This document shows positions 1-8,627 of a stretch of DNA of 52,204 nucleotides, one piece after another. The position numbers were made by a program, and so were the translations under genes. The notes below the pieces were generated by a model that did no database searches, had not been told where the DNA came from, and saw nothing but the letters and a program-made list of their open reading frames with translations. Origin of the DNA: an uncultured bacterium (GTDB lineage Bacteria > Bacteroidota > Bacteroidia > Sphingobacteriales > Sphingobacteriaceae); the NCBI GenBank assembly GCA_903828245.1, contig CAIKLP010000030.1, positions 1 through 52,204 of the forward strand, given 5' to 3'. Each line of letters begins with the position of its first letter. Position 1 is the first letter of the stretch.

Positions 1-1
1 A

Positions 2-289
2 TTAGCTACAAATAATTTAGGAATAGCAGAGCCTAGTAATGGAGCAGCAGTAGATCCGATCGACATCGATATGATTATTTGTCCGCTACTTGCCTTTGAT
101 CTCAAAGGCAATAGGGTAGGCTATGGTAAGGGTTTTTATGATCGTTTTTTAGCTCAATGTAAAACAGATGTAATAAAATTAGGCTTAAGTTATTTTGAAC
201 CTATTGCATCATTAGCAGATTGCAACGAAAGTGATTTGCCATTAAGTAGTTGCATTACGCCAACTCAACATTATTTTTTTGATAGATAA
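2..289 (+). CDS. 5-formyltetrahydrofolate cyclo-ligase, C-terminal part (cut by window start)
   Basis: This is the last 95 codons of a gene whose start lies before the window; the frame is open from base 2. The enzyme (MTHFS family) converts 5-formyl-THF to 5,10-methenyl-THF using ATP, in cytosolic one-carbon metabolism. The visible part carries the family signature: a DMIICPLLAFD segment followed by GYGKGFYDRFL, the conserved glycine/tyrosine/aspartate-rich nucleotide and folate site near the C terminus. The stop codon overlaps the 3' end of the convergent hutG-like gene by 19 bases. The family call is secure; only the N-terminal half is missing. Confidence 0.9.
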   Translation, partial: LATNNLGIAEPSNGAAVDPIDIDMIICPLLAFDLKGNRVGYGKGFYDRFLAQCKTDVIKLGLSYFEPIASLADCNESDLPLSSCITPTQHYFFDR

Positions 290-1290
290 GCGTTTCTTGC
301 TTTGATAAAATCGGAGATTAAATAGGCATTTAATTTTCCAACAGTATTTACAATAGGATTTAATTCAGCTGCACCTTCGGCTAAATGTAAATAGGCAACA
401 CTTAATCTGCTCGAAGCATGGTGTAACATGTTTCTAATTTCTGCCGTACTCCAACCGCAAGGAGTTGCAGCGCTTGCCGGAATATTTTCGATGCCATCTA
501 AATCAATTTCAATGCCACATAAATCATCATTGATAAATTCAATGGCAGAGTCGAGTGCATTGAGCATGGTATATTTATTTCTTATTTTTATTTCATCGTA
601 GGTAAAACACCTGATTTCAGAATTGTTTAATAGTTCGGCTGTAACGCTAGCAGGGCTATAGCTTTCGTGAAGACCAAACATCGCATAGTTTTTTAAATAA
701 CCTTCTTCTTTGGCGTATCTGAATCCATTTCCACTGTGTCTGCCTTCTTTATTTCTATAATCCGAATGGGGATCTATATTAATCACATTGATTGCATTGG
801 CATTTGCTTTGGCAATTCCTTTTATTAAACCATAGGCATTGTTATGGCCACCGCCAATTACAATTAGTTCTTTGCCATTTTCATAAATAGATTGAATAAA
901 TTGATAAACAACTTCATCTATCTGAGCAGTCATTGCTCTTAATTCATCGATACTTTTATTTTCTGATTCTTGTAAGATTGTGGTAAAATCAAAATAGCCT
1001 AGTACTAAAATTTCTTCCCCATTTAAAAATTGGTTAGACTGCATAGATAATAATGCCGTAAGGCTTTGTTCCCATGCTGTTGTAGCGCCTGGTTTTCCAA
1101 GGTTTGCACGAATGCCAATATCTTCTGGAATGCCAATTAAAATATATTTAGCACTCGAATTTTTAATGGCAACGATAGGATCTACACCATCAATGGTTTG
1201 CACTTTCGCTCCAATTTTTATTTCATCGGCTCTTAGCGAATAATATTTTTCTAAATCTTGTGCTTTGTAATAATGAAAATTGTTATTCAT
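271..1290 (-). CDS. hutG: Formimidoylglutamase / arginase-family hydrolase
   Basis: Ureohydrolase-fold enzyme, probably splitting N-formimidoyl-glutamate to glutamate and formamide, the last step of histidine degradation. The binuclear Mn ligands are all visible (numbered from an upstream ATG at 1302): GGGH (H153), DPHSD (D177, H179, D181) and DLD (D267, D269). It lies directly downstream of hutI, which supports the histidine-pathway role over arginase or agmatinase. Two starts are possible: 1302 (20-base overlap with hutI) or 1290 (8-base overlap, MNNNFHYY); I chose the shorter overlap, and no ribosome-binding motif decides it. hutH and hutU are not in the window. Substrate is inferred from family and context. 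Confidence 0.8.
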   Translation of the reverse strand: MNNNFHYYKAQDLEKYYSLRADEIKIGAKVQTIDGVDPIVAIKNSSAKYILIGIPEDIGIRANLGKPGATTAWEQSLTALLSMQSNQFLNGEEILVLGYFDFTTILQESENKSIDELRAMTAQIDEVVYQFIQSIYENGKELIVIGGGHNNAYGLIKGIAKANANAINVINIDPHSDYRNKEGRHSGNGFRYAKEEGYLKNYAMFGLHESYSPASVTAELLNNSEIRCFTYDEIKIRNKYTMLNALDSAIEFINDDLCGIEIDLDGIENIPASAATPCGWSTAEIRNMLHHASSRLSVAYLHLAEGAAELNPIVNTVGKLNAYLISDFIKARNAYLSKK

Positions 1291-2533
1291 ATTTTTTACC
1301 ATTAATTAAAACTTGATCAATTAAATTTGATCCAAATGCATAAGGTATAAATGCTAAAGAAGGAATTGCTTTGGTAATAATTAAATTGGCTTTTTTCCCT
1401 ATAGTAATGCTTCCCAATTCGTTAGCAAGTTCCATGGCATGAGCAGCATTAAATGTGACTGCATTAAATGCTTCTTCGGGTGTCATTTTTAATTGCGTAC
1501 AAGCCAAAGCCATTATAAATGGCATATTGCCGCTTGGTGAGGAGCCAGGATTATAGTCACTTGCTAAAGCAATTGCTAAATTGGCTTCAATCATTTTTCT
1601 TGCAGGTTGATAAGCTATCCCTAGAAAAAATGCTGCAGATGGTAAAATGGTTCCTATGGTATTACTGTTTTTTAATGCATCGATTTCTTCTGCGCCAACA
1701 CATTCTAAGTGATCTACCGAAATGGCATTATTCGCAACCCCAACTTGTATACCACCCGAATAATTTAATTGATTGGCGTGTATTTTTGCTTTTAACCCAT
1801 GTAAAGCACCTGCCTTTAAAATGCGATCTGTTTCTTCGGCATTAAAAAATCCATCTTCACAAAAAACATCTATATAGTCTGCTAAATTTTCTTTTTGAAT
1901 AGCAGGTAGCATTTCATTGATGATCAAATCAATATATGCCTGATGATTATTTTTGTATTCTGCTGGAAAGGCATGTGCGCCTAAGAATGTAGCTTTTATA
2001 GGTATTTCAAAGTTTTCTTTTAATTTTTTGATGACCCTTAGCATTTTTAGTTCTCCTGCTAAGCAAAGGCCATAGCCACTTTTTATCTCTATGGCACCCG
2101 TACCCATTTTTATGAGTGAACGTAATCTAGCGCTTGCGCTTTCCAATAATTCTTCTTCCGAAGTTTCATTTAATTTTTTAGCAGAGTTTAAAATCCCTCC
2201 ACCATTTTTCGCAATCGTTTCGTAAGACAGCCCTTTTATTCTGCTGACAAATTCATCTTCTCTGCTGCCAGCAAAAACAATATGGGTATGTGAATCGCAC
2301 CAAGTGGGTAAAATAGATTTACCTTTTACGCTTATTACTTCTTTAAAGCTAGACATATCTACATCATCAGAAACCGTTTCCATTTTTCCAAAACCACTGA
2401 TCAATCCATCATGAATACTTAACCAAGCATGGCTTAGTTGTTCTATATTTCCTAGCTCAGCGCCTTTAAATACGGATCTTCCAGCTTGTTGAATGCCGTA
2501 TAATGTTTGAATATCGGTAATGATTATGCTCAT
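1283..2533 (-). CDS. hutI: Imidazolonepropionase
   Basis: Metal-dependent amidohydrolase that opens imidazolone-5-propionate to N-formimidoyl-glutamate, the third step of histidine catabolism in the cytosol. The amidohydrolase signature is clear: DSHTHIVFAGSREDEF (HxH metal site), KSGYGL, GAHAFPAEY and a late SDYNPGSSPSGN segment carrying the catalytic/metal aspartate. Length of 416 residues is normal for the family. I chose the start at 2533 because it forms an ATGA overlap with the stop of xth; an ATG eight codons upstream (2557) is in frame but would overlap xth by 28 bases. It is followed by hutG, so the last two steps of the pathway are co-transcribed. Confidence 0.95.
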   Translation of the reverse strand: MSIIITDIQTLYGIQQAGRSVFKGAELGNIEQLSHAWLSIHDGLISGFGKMETVSDDVDMSSFKEVISVKGKSILPTWCDSHTHIVFAGSREDEFVSRIKGLSYETIAKNGGGILNSAKKLNETSEEELLESASARLRSLIKMGTGAIEIKSGYGLCLAGELKMLRVIKKLKENFEIPIKATFLGAHAFPAEYKNNHQAYIDLIINEMLPAIQKENLADYIDVFCEDGFFNAEETDRILKAGALHGLKAKIHANQLNYSGGIQVGVANNAISVDHLECVGAEEIDALKNSNTIGTILPSAAFFLGIAYQPARKMIEANLAIALASDYNPGSSPSGNMPFIMALACTQLKMTPEEAFNAVTFNAAHAMELANELGSITIGKKANLIITKAIPSLAFIPYAFGSNLIDQVLINGKKYE

Positions 2534-3297
2534 GATAATTCTATCAAAATTGGACAATGATCGGAATGTTTTGCATCTGCTAATATAGCGGCTCTTTTTA
2601 ATCTGCTTTTTAAAGAATCAGATATTAAATGATAATCAATTCGCCAACCTAAATTTTTAGCACGAGCCCCAGCTCTATAACTCCACCAAGAATATTGGTG
2701 TGGTTCGGAATTAAAATGTCTAAATGAATCTATAAATCCATTACTAATAAATTTTTCCATCCATTCTCTTTCGGCTGGTAAAAATCCCGAAGAATTTGCA
2801 TTTGATTTTGGGTTATGAATGTCAATTGGTTTATGGCAAATATTATAATCACCCGATATGATGAGTTCGGGATATTGCCATTTTAATTCATGAATATATT
2901 TTTCAAAGAAATCTAGGAATTCGTATTTTACTTGTTGTCTATCTTCTCCACTAGAGCCAGAAGGTATATAAACACTCATAATAGAGAAGTCTTCAAAATC
3001 TGCACGAATGATTCTGCCTTCTTGATCATAAAGTTCGTGCCCACATCCGTAGCTCACATTTTTTGCTTTAATTTTGGAAAATATAGCTACACCACTATAT
3101 CCTTTTTTAACGGCTGGGTACCAATAGTGATGGTAGCCCATGTCCTCCAACATTTTTATTTCTGCAGGAATTACCTCTGGGGTAGCTTTAATTTCTTGTA
3201 AGCAAATCACATCTGCTTGGCTTGCTTGTAACCATGCTAGCCAGTTTTTATTCATTGCCGAACGAATACCATTTACATTATAAGAGATAATTTTCAT
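2530..3297 (-). CDS. xth: Exodeoxyribonuclease III / AP endonuclease
   Basis: Endonuclease/exonuclease/phosphatase-fold DNA repair enzyme that cleaves 5' of abasic sites and trims 3' ends. Seen: N-terminal MKIISYNVNGIRSA with the metal-binding asparagine, ICLQEIKA with the catalytic glutamate, SGDYNICH (aspartate/asparagine pair), and the C-terminal DYHLISDSL and KHSDHCPI (catalytic aspartate-histidine). Length of 255 residues is typical. The start is two bases after the cyclophilin stop, and its stop overlaps hutI as ATGA, so translation is probably coupled along the unit. Its presence two genes downstream of mfd groups two repair genes in one transcript. Confidence 0.95.
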   Translation of the reverse strand: MKIISYNVNGIRSAMNKNWLAWLQASQADVICLQEIKATPEVIPAEIKMLEDMGYHHYWYPAVKKGYSGVAIFSKIKAKNVSYGCGHELYDQEGRIIRADFEDFSIMSVYIPSGSSGEDRQQVKYEFLDFFEKYIHELKWQYPELIISGDYNICHKPIDIHNPKSNANSSGFLPAEREWMEKFISNGFIDSFRHFNSEPHQYSWWSYRAGARAKNLGWRIDYHLISDSLKSRLKRAAILADAKHSDHCPILIELS

Positions 3298-3299
3298 TT

Positions 3300-4007
3300 T
3301 TATAAATTAAATAAAAAGCATTTACTTTTTTTAATTTTATATTTTTTCAATACCGTTCCTTTTAAAATTCTGATATCTTGTTCTGGTCTATCTGCAGCTG
3401 CAGTTTTAACACTAGCAATTGCATCAAGCGTTTCAAATCCATTTACCAATTCGCCATAAACCGTATAATTATTATCTAGGTGAGGCGTACCTCCTACTGT
3501 TTTATAGCTATTGCGCTGTTCTGCTGTGTATTTCCAACCACTTCTTTGTTCCATCATATCTAAGTCGCTATCTTTAAAAGTTCTACCTTGAACAATATAA
3601 AATTGACAATTACTACTCGATTTTTCTGGGTTGTTATCTCTTGCGGCGGCTAGTACTCCTTTTCTATGAATTAAATTAGGATTAAATTCTGCAGGGATTA
3701 AGGCTCTATTTTTTGCTTCACCATTTCCTAGGCTTTGTTGCGCAGTGGCTTGTTTTGAATCTGGATCGCCACCTTGTATCATAAAATTTTTAATCACGCG
3801 ATGAAATAAGATGCTATCATAGAAACCTGTTTTTACCAAGTCAATCATATTATCTCTATGCTTTGGCGTTTCATTGTATAATTTTAAAATGAGATCCCCT
3901 TTGGTGGTTTCAAATTTTATATAAGTACATTTTTCTTTTTTTGGATTTGCAATTACGGTTGTTACAAATAGTAAAAGTGCGATTGCTAGGCTGCTAATTT
4001 TTTTCAT
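3300..4007 (-). CDS. Secreted cyclophilin-type peptidyl-prolyl isomerase
   Basis: Cyclophilin that catalyses cis-trans isomerisation of prolyl bonds, probably in the periplasm. The protein opens with a signal peptide (MKKISSLAIALLLFVTTVIA) and then the cyclophilin domain: FHRVIKNFMIQGGD with the catalytic arginine, SSSNCQFYIVQG, and the closing VYGELVNGFETLDAIA. An insertion of about 30 residues with a KYTAEQRNSYKTVGG segment precedes the final strand; I recall similar insertions in Bacteroidota cyclophilins. The ATG at 4007 gives a clean signal peptide; one at 4016 (MID extension) is also in frame. Gap to the upstream small gene is about 30 bases and to xth two bases. Confidence 0.92.
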   Translation of the reverse strand: MKKISSLAIALLLFVTTVIANPKKEKCTYIKFETTKGDLILKLYNETPKHRDNMIDLVKTGFYDSILFHRVIKNFMIQGGDPDSKQATAQQSLGNGEAKNRALIPAEFNPNLIHRKGVLAAARDNNPEKSSSNCQFYIVQGRTFKDSDLDMMEQRSGWKYTAEQRNSYKTVGGTPHLDNNYTVYGELVNGFETLDAIASVKTAAADRPEQDIRILKGTVLKKYKIKKSKCFLFNL

Positions 4008-4036
4008 GTCTATCATTTTTTCTTTTGCTAATTTAA

Positions 4037-4381
4037 CTATTCTCCTAATTCTTCGAAATAGTGAATGATCAATTGTTTTAAGAGGTATTCTTGCTCTATA
4101 AGCGTATAGGCAGGTATTGCTTTAACTATTTTCCAATGAGGCCAACCATCTTGATCTAATCCTTCCAGTTCATAAAAGCCCATTTCGCTTAGCAGCCTGC
4201 AATTGGCAATGTGCATTAACTCTTCTTTTTGTCTTTTAGAAAACTTTTTAGGTCCTTGACCTAATTCTTGTACGCCAATTAAAAACAATACAGTTTTAAT
4301 ATCTGGGCTTTCTGTATCAAAATCGTTTGCAATTTTTGTACAAAGGCTTAACCATTTTTGATTGATTATTTTTACATCCAT
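4037..4381 (-). CDS. Small conserved-looking protein of unknown function, mfd-linked
   Basis: A 114-residue soluble protein with no signal peptide or membrane segment. I do not recognise a named family. It is mostly helical in character, rich in lysine and glutamate, with a central ELGQGPKKFSKRQKEELM stretch and a tryptophan-containing GWPHWKIVKAIP segment. It begins two bases after the mfd stop and is followed by the cyclophilin gene, so it is almost certainly translated from the mfd transcript. Codon use and composition match the neighbours. No function is assigned; the link to mfd is positional only. Confidence 0.75.
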   Translation of the reverse strand: MDVKIINQKWLSLCTKIANDFDTESPDIKTVLFLIGVQELGQGPKKFSKRQKEELMHIANCRLLSEMGFYELEGLDQDGWPHWKIVKAIPAYTLIEQEYLLKQLIIHYFEELGE

Positions 4382-4383
4382 GT

Positions 4384-7300
4384 TTAGTTCTTTTGATTGA
4401 TTTTTTCAAGTGTATTAATCGCGGCACTTAAAGAGTGAATTTGATCTAATTGTAAAATTAAAACAGATTTATTTTCTTTTAATTTAATTCCATAGGGATT
4501 ATGTTGAACATAACTAATGATTGCCTGAAATTTAGCAGATTCGTAAAAACCTGAACTTGGATTTGCAGGAAAGTATCCTCTAAGCACATTTTTCTTTAAG
4601 GTTATTTTTTCAAAACAAAGCGAAACAGCAATCCACTGAAGTCTAATGGCATTCAGTAGTTCGACTACTTGTTCCGGAATTGGTCCAAATCGATCCGTCA
4701 TATTTTTTTCAAACAACAACAAATCTACCTCATTTGTTATCTTGTTTAATTCTGTATATAAATTTAATCGTTCTGCAATGGCATTTACATATTCATCGGG
4801 TATTAATAAAGCTAAATCTGTATCTAATTGACAAAAGCTAACATGTGGTCTGGCCACTTCCTCTGAAAACAAGTCTTTAAATTCCGCATCTTTTAATTCT
4901 TGAATGGCTTCATCTAATATTTTATGATATAATTCAAAACCAATTTCTGCAATAAATCCGCTTTGTTCAGAACCTAACAGATTTCCTGCACCCCTAATAT
5001 CTAAATCTCGCATGGCAACATTGAATCCGCTTCCCAAATCCGAAAATTCTTCAATGGCACTTAATCTTTTTCTTGCTTCTGGGGTAATGACCGAAAGTGG
5101 AGGGCTTAATAAATAACAGAACGCTTTTTTATTGGAACGACCAACCCTACCGCGCATTTGATGCAAATCACTCAATCCAAAATAATGCGCATTATTAATA
5201 ATCATGGTATTGGCATTAGAAATATCTAAGCCAGATTCTATAATAGTAGTTGCAATCAATACATCAAATTCGTGACTCATGAATTTTAACATCACATCTT
5301 CTAGTTGATCACCTTCCAATTGTCCGTGTCCAACACCAATACGCGCAGATGGACATAGTTTTTGAATTAAACCAGCTATATGCATTATGTCTTGAACCCT
5401 ATTATGAATAAAAAATACCTGACCGCCTCGATCAATTTCATACTCAATGGCTTCTTGAATTAATTTCTCGTTGAATACGTGAAGCTCTGTATTTACTGGC
5501 TGTCTATTGGGTGGCGGGGTATTGATAATAGATAAATCGCGCGCACCCATCAAAGAAAAATGTAGTGTTCGTGGAATGGGTGTAGCGGTTAAAGTCAGCG
5601 TATCAACATTGGCCCTAAATTGTTTCAACTTTTCTTTAGTGCTTACCCCAAATTTTTGTTCTTCATCGATAATAAGCAAACCAAGATCTTTAAATTTAAT
5701 GTCTTTACTCACAATCCGATGCGTGCCAATGAGAATATCAACTTTGCCTTCTGTTGTTCTTGCTAATGTTTCTTTAATTTCTTTAGCTGTTCTAAATCTC
5801 GAAACATATTCAATATTACATGGAAAATCTTTTAACCTTTCTTTGAAAGTTTTATGATGTTGCATAGCTAAAATAGTAGTGGGCACTAATATTGCCACTT
5901 GCTTGCTATCCGAAACCGCTTTAAACGCAGCCCTTACTGCTATCTCTGTTTTTCCAAAACCTACATCACCGCAAATTAATCGATCCATTGGGTGTGGCGA
6001 TTCCATGTCTTTTTTAAAGTCGATGGTTGCTTTGATTTGGTCTGGGGTATCTTCATACATGAACGAAGCTTCTAGTTCATTTTGTAAATAAGTATCGGGT
6101 GAAAATGCATTTCCTTTTTGTGCTTTTCTAACAGCGTATAATTTTATCAAATCACGCGCAATGTCTTTCACTTTTTTCTTAGTGCTTTTCTTTAATTTTT
6201 CCCAAGCTTCGCTACCTAATTTATGTGTTTTGGGTATAGTGCCATCTTTGCCACTGTATTTCGAAATACGATTGAGTGAATTAATATTCACATATAATAA
6301 ATCTCCATCTGCATAGATTAATCTGATGGCCTCTTGCGTTTTTCCGTTTACATCAATTTTTTCTAGACCTGCATATTTACCAATGCCATGATCTATATGA
6401 ACCACATAGTCTCCCGCTTTTAAGGCTCTTAATTCTTTGAGCGTTAATGCTTGCGATTTGCTGTAATTTTTGTGGATTTTATATTTATAAAAACGATCAA
6501 ATATTTGGTGATCGGTATAACAAGCAATTTTAGTATCGTAGTCTAAAAACCCTTCTCTAATCGCAATGTTAACGGGGTTGAAATTTATTTTTTTGACCGC
6601 AGCACTCGAAATATCTTCGAAAATACTGTAAAGCCTTTCTATCTGTTTTTGTTGTTCTGCAAAAATATAATTAACCAAACCCTCATTTTCATTTTTTCTT
6701 AAATGATGAATTAATAAGTTAAAGTCTTTATTGAATGATGTTTGGGGTTTCATGTTAAACATCAAGGATAAGCTGGGCGGGTAATAGTATTGCTTACCAA
6801 ATTCAATTAAATTAAATTTATCAAAAGCGTTTTCAAAATCATGGTTGTTTTGAAAAACATATTGAGGATCTAAAAATGCTGGATGCAAGATTTTATCTTC
6901 TGCGCTTAAGCCTTCAAAAATTTCGATTGATTTTGGATAACCTGCTTTAATAATATCTAAAGTAAATTGTACATCTTTTATCCATAGGTTAGCATGTTTA
7001 TCGATGTAATTTAAAAAAGATACGGTTTGGGTATTGATTAATTTTGATTGAATATTTGGAACAATTGTCAAGGAATTTATTTGCTCAATTGACAATTGAT
7101 TTTCGGTTTCGAATGTTCGAATACTTTCTATGTGATCACCAAAAAATTCAATGCGATAAGGTAATTCGTTGGAATAAGAAAAAATGTCTACAATGCCACC
7201 CCTGATGGCAAATTGCCCTGCTTCGTATACAAAATCAACTCTTTCAAAATCAAAATCGTATAAAAATTCGTTGATGGTTTCAATCGATATTTTTTCTGCT

Positions 7301-7749
7301 AAATTTATTTCTAGCGTGTTTGCTGCTAGCACTTGTTGGTCGACAACCTTTTCGGCAATGGCCTCTGGATAGCTGACAATTAATTTTCCATTAGCCGTGT
7401 TGTATTTTAATTCGTTTAATACTTCGGCTCTTTGCAATACTGCGCTGGTATCTAATTGCGTAATATCAAATGGTTTTTTATAAGACGATGGGAATAATAA
7501 TACGCGATGGCCAAATATATTTTCTAAGTCGTTTTGAAAATAAATAGCTTCTTCTCGATCGGGTAAGACAAATAGATTCCCCTGCTTTTGTATTTTATAC
7601 AAAGCTAAAGCTACCATCGCATCCGACGAACCAATCAAGCCTTTTAAGTGAATTCGGGCAGCTTTATAATCTGAAAGTGCCCCAGCTAATTTGATTATTC
7701 GGTCGTCGGTTTTATAATATTGAAGTAAATCCATCCAATCCAAACCCAC
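4384..7749 (-). CDS. mfd: Transcription-repair coupling factor Mfd
   Basis: ATP-dependent DNA translocase that removes RNA polymerase stalled at lesions and recruits UvrA. The 1121-residue protein has the normal order: UvrB-like N-terminal modules (to about 350), the RNA-polymerase-interacting CarD-like domain beginning near 443 (GDYVVHIDHGIGKYAGLEK), Walker A near 596 (GDVGFGKTE), DEEQ box near 694, TATPIPRTL, the TRG-type RGRVGRS motif, and the C-terminal TRCF domain from about 966. First gene of a six-gene unit. An ATG five codons in (7734, MDLLQYYKTD) is an equally likely start. Confidence 0.97.
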   Translation of the reverse strand: MGLDWMDLLQYYKTDDRIIKLAGALSDYKAARIHLKGLIGSSDAMVALALYKIQKQGNLFVLPDREEAIYFQNDLENIFGHRVLLFPSSYKKPFDITQLDTSAVLQRAEVLNELKYNTANGKLIVSYPEAIAEKVVDQQVLAANTLEINLAEKISIETINEFLYDFDFERVDFVYEAGQFAIRGGIVDIFSYSNELPYRIEFFGDHIESIRTFETENQLSIEQINSLTIVPNIQSKLINTQTVSFLNYIDKHANLWIKDVQFTLDIIKAGYPKSIEIFEGLSAEDKILHPAFLDPQYVFQNNHDFENAFDKFNLIEFGKQYYYPPSLSLMFNMKPQTSFNKDFNLLIHHLRKNENEGLVNYIFAEQQKQIERLYSIFEDISSAAVKKINFNPVNIAIREGFLDYDTKIACYTDHQIFDRFYKYKIHKNYSKSQALTLKELRALKAGDYVVHIDHGIGKYAGLEKIDVNGKTQEAIRLIYADGDLLYVNINSLNRISKYSGKDGTIPKTHKLGSEAWEKLKKSTKKKVKDIARDLIKLYAVRKAQKGNAFSPDTYLQNELEASFMYEDTPDQIKATIDFKKDMESPHPMDRLICGDVGFGKTEIAVRAAFKAVSDSKQVAILVPTTILAMQHHKTFKERLKDFPCNIEYVSRFRTAKEIKETLARTTEGKVDILIGTHRIVSKDIKFKDLGLLIIDEEQKFGVSTKEKLKQFRANVDTLTLTATPIPRTLHFSLMGARDLSIINTPPPNRQPVNTELHVFNEKLIQEAIEYEIDRGGQVFFIHNRVQDIMHIAGLIQKLCPSARIGVGHGQLEGDQLEDVMLKFMSHEFDVLIATTIIESGLDISNANTMIINNAHYFGLSDLHQMRGRVGRSNKKAFCYLLSPPLSVITPEARKRLSAIEEFSDLGSGFNVAMRDLDIRGAGNLLGSEQSGFIAEIGFELYHKILDEAIQELKDAEFKDLFSEEVARPHVSFCQLDTDLALLIPDEYVNAIAERLNLYTELNKITNEVDLLLFEKNMTDRFGPIPEQVVELLNAIRLQWIAVSLCFEKITLKKNVLRGYFPANPSSGFYESAKFQAIISYVQHNPYGIKLKENKSVLILQLDQIHSLSAAINTLEKINQKN

Positions 7750-7796
7750 GTTATTTCGGTAAAGGTATTATTTTTTTGAATTTAAACTGGAATTGC

Positions 7797-7810
7797 CAAA
7801 TATATATTTG
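7797..7810. promoter_or_regulatory. Palindrome containing -7-type boxes on both strands
   Basis: Within the divergent mfd/phosphate-gene spacer (7750-7968) lies a perfect 14-base palindrome, CAAATATATATTTG. It contains TATATTTG reading rightward (7803-7810) and leftward (7804-7797), each an exact match to the Bacteroidota -7 consensus TAnnTTTG. No well-spaced -33 TTTG is visible on either strand, so promoter activity is a weak inference. Closer to the rightward gene there is a one-mismatch box TAACATTG at 7935-7942. The rest of the spacer is plain AT-rich sequence. Confidence 0.35.
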
Positions 7811-7968
7811 CCAGTAAATAATTTTTAATTAATTGATAATCAGTTTTATAATTAATAAAACAGCTACATTATTTTGTCTGTTCTGTTCGTTTCGTACAAA
7901 AATCTGTTTAAATTCGCAATCATTAACAATTAACTAACATTGTTCTCTTATTTTAGTAAAAAAAATTT

Positions 7969-8616
7969 ATGTCTTTAAATTCTATTTTCCAGTATTTCGT
8001 TCCGAAGGATAAAAAATTCTTCCCATTGTTTGAACAAGCGAGTAGCAACTTAATTGCCATTTCTGCAAAACTTAAAGAGGTTTTTGAGATCGATGAACAT
8101 GATAGCCGCATTGGCCTGATCAAAGAAATTGAAGACTTGGAACACGAAGGAGACAGGATTACCCACGAAATATTTGTGGAATTAAGTAAAAATTTCATCA
8201 CCCCATTTGATAGAGAAGACATACATGCTTTAGCATCGGCACTTGATGATATTGCAGATTATGTTCATGGTTCTGCAAATAGAATGTATCTATACAATTT
8301 AACAACAGTTACCGAGCCAATGAAAAAATTGGCTGATTTAATTCACCAAGGTTGTAAAGACATTCATAAAGGAATTTCTGAATTAAGAGATTTAAAAAAT
8401 ATTCGAAATGTAACCGATTCATGTGTTCGTATCAATAGCATGGAAAATCAAGCTGATTATGTATTTGATATGGCGGTTGCTGAATTATTTAAAAATGAAA
8501 CCAATGCCATTGAATTGTTCAAAAACAAAGAGGTATTAAATGCATTAGAAAGAGCAACCGACAAATGCGAAGATGTTGCCAATGTAATGGAAACGATCAT
8601 TGTTAAAAATGCTTAA
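7969..8616 (+). CDS. DUF47 / PhoU-like phosphate transport accessory protein
   Basis: A 215-residue all-helical protein of the DUF47 family (PhoU-like, formerly Pit accessory protein), which in many bacteria is paired with a PiT transporter and is thought to regulate it. Seen: an N-terminal YFVPKDKKFFPLFEQAS segment typical of the family and two E/D-rich helical motifs (EIEDLEHEGDRITHEI and CVRINSMENQADYVFD) that resemble the metal-binding ExxxD repeats of PhoU. It ends 11 bases before the transporter start, so the two form an operon. No ribosome-binding motif is visible before the ATG. Confidence 0.92.
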   Translation: MSLNSIFQYFVPKDKKFFPLFEQASSNLIAISAKLKEVFEIDEHDSRIGLIKEIEDLEHEGDRITHEIFVELSKNFITPFDREDIHALASALDDIADYVHGSANRMYLYNLTTVTEPMKKLADLIHQGCKDIHKGISELRDLKNIRNVTDSCVRINSMENQADYVFDMAVAELFKNETNAIELFKNKEVLNALERATDKCEDVANVMETIIVKNA

Positions 8617-8627
8617 TTAATTTAAAC

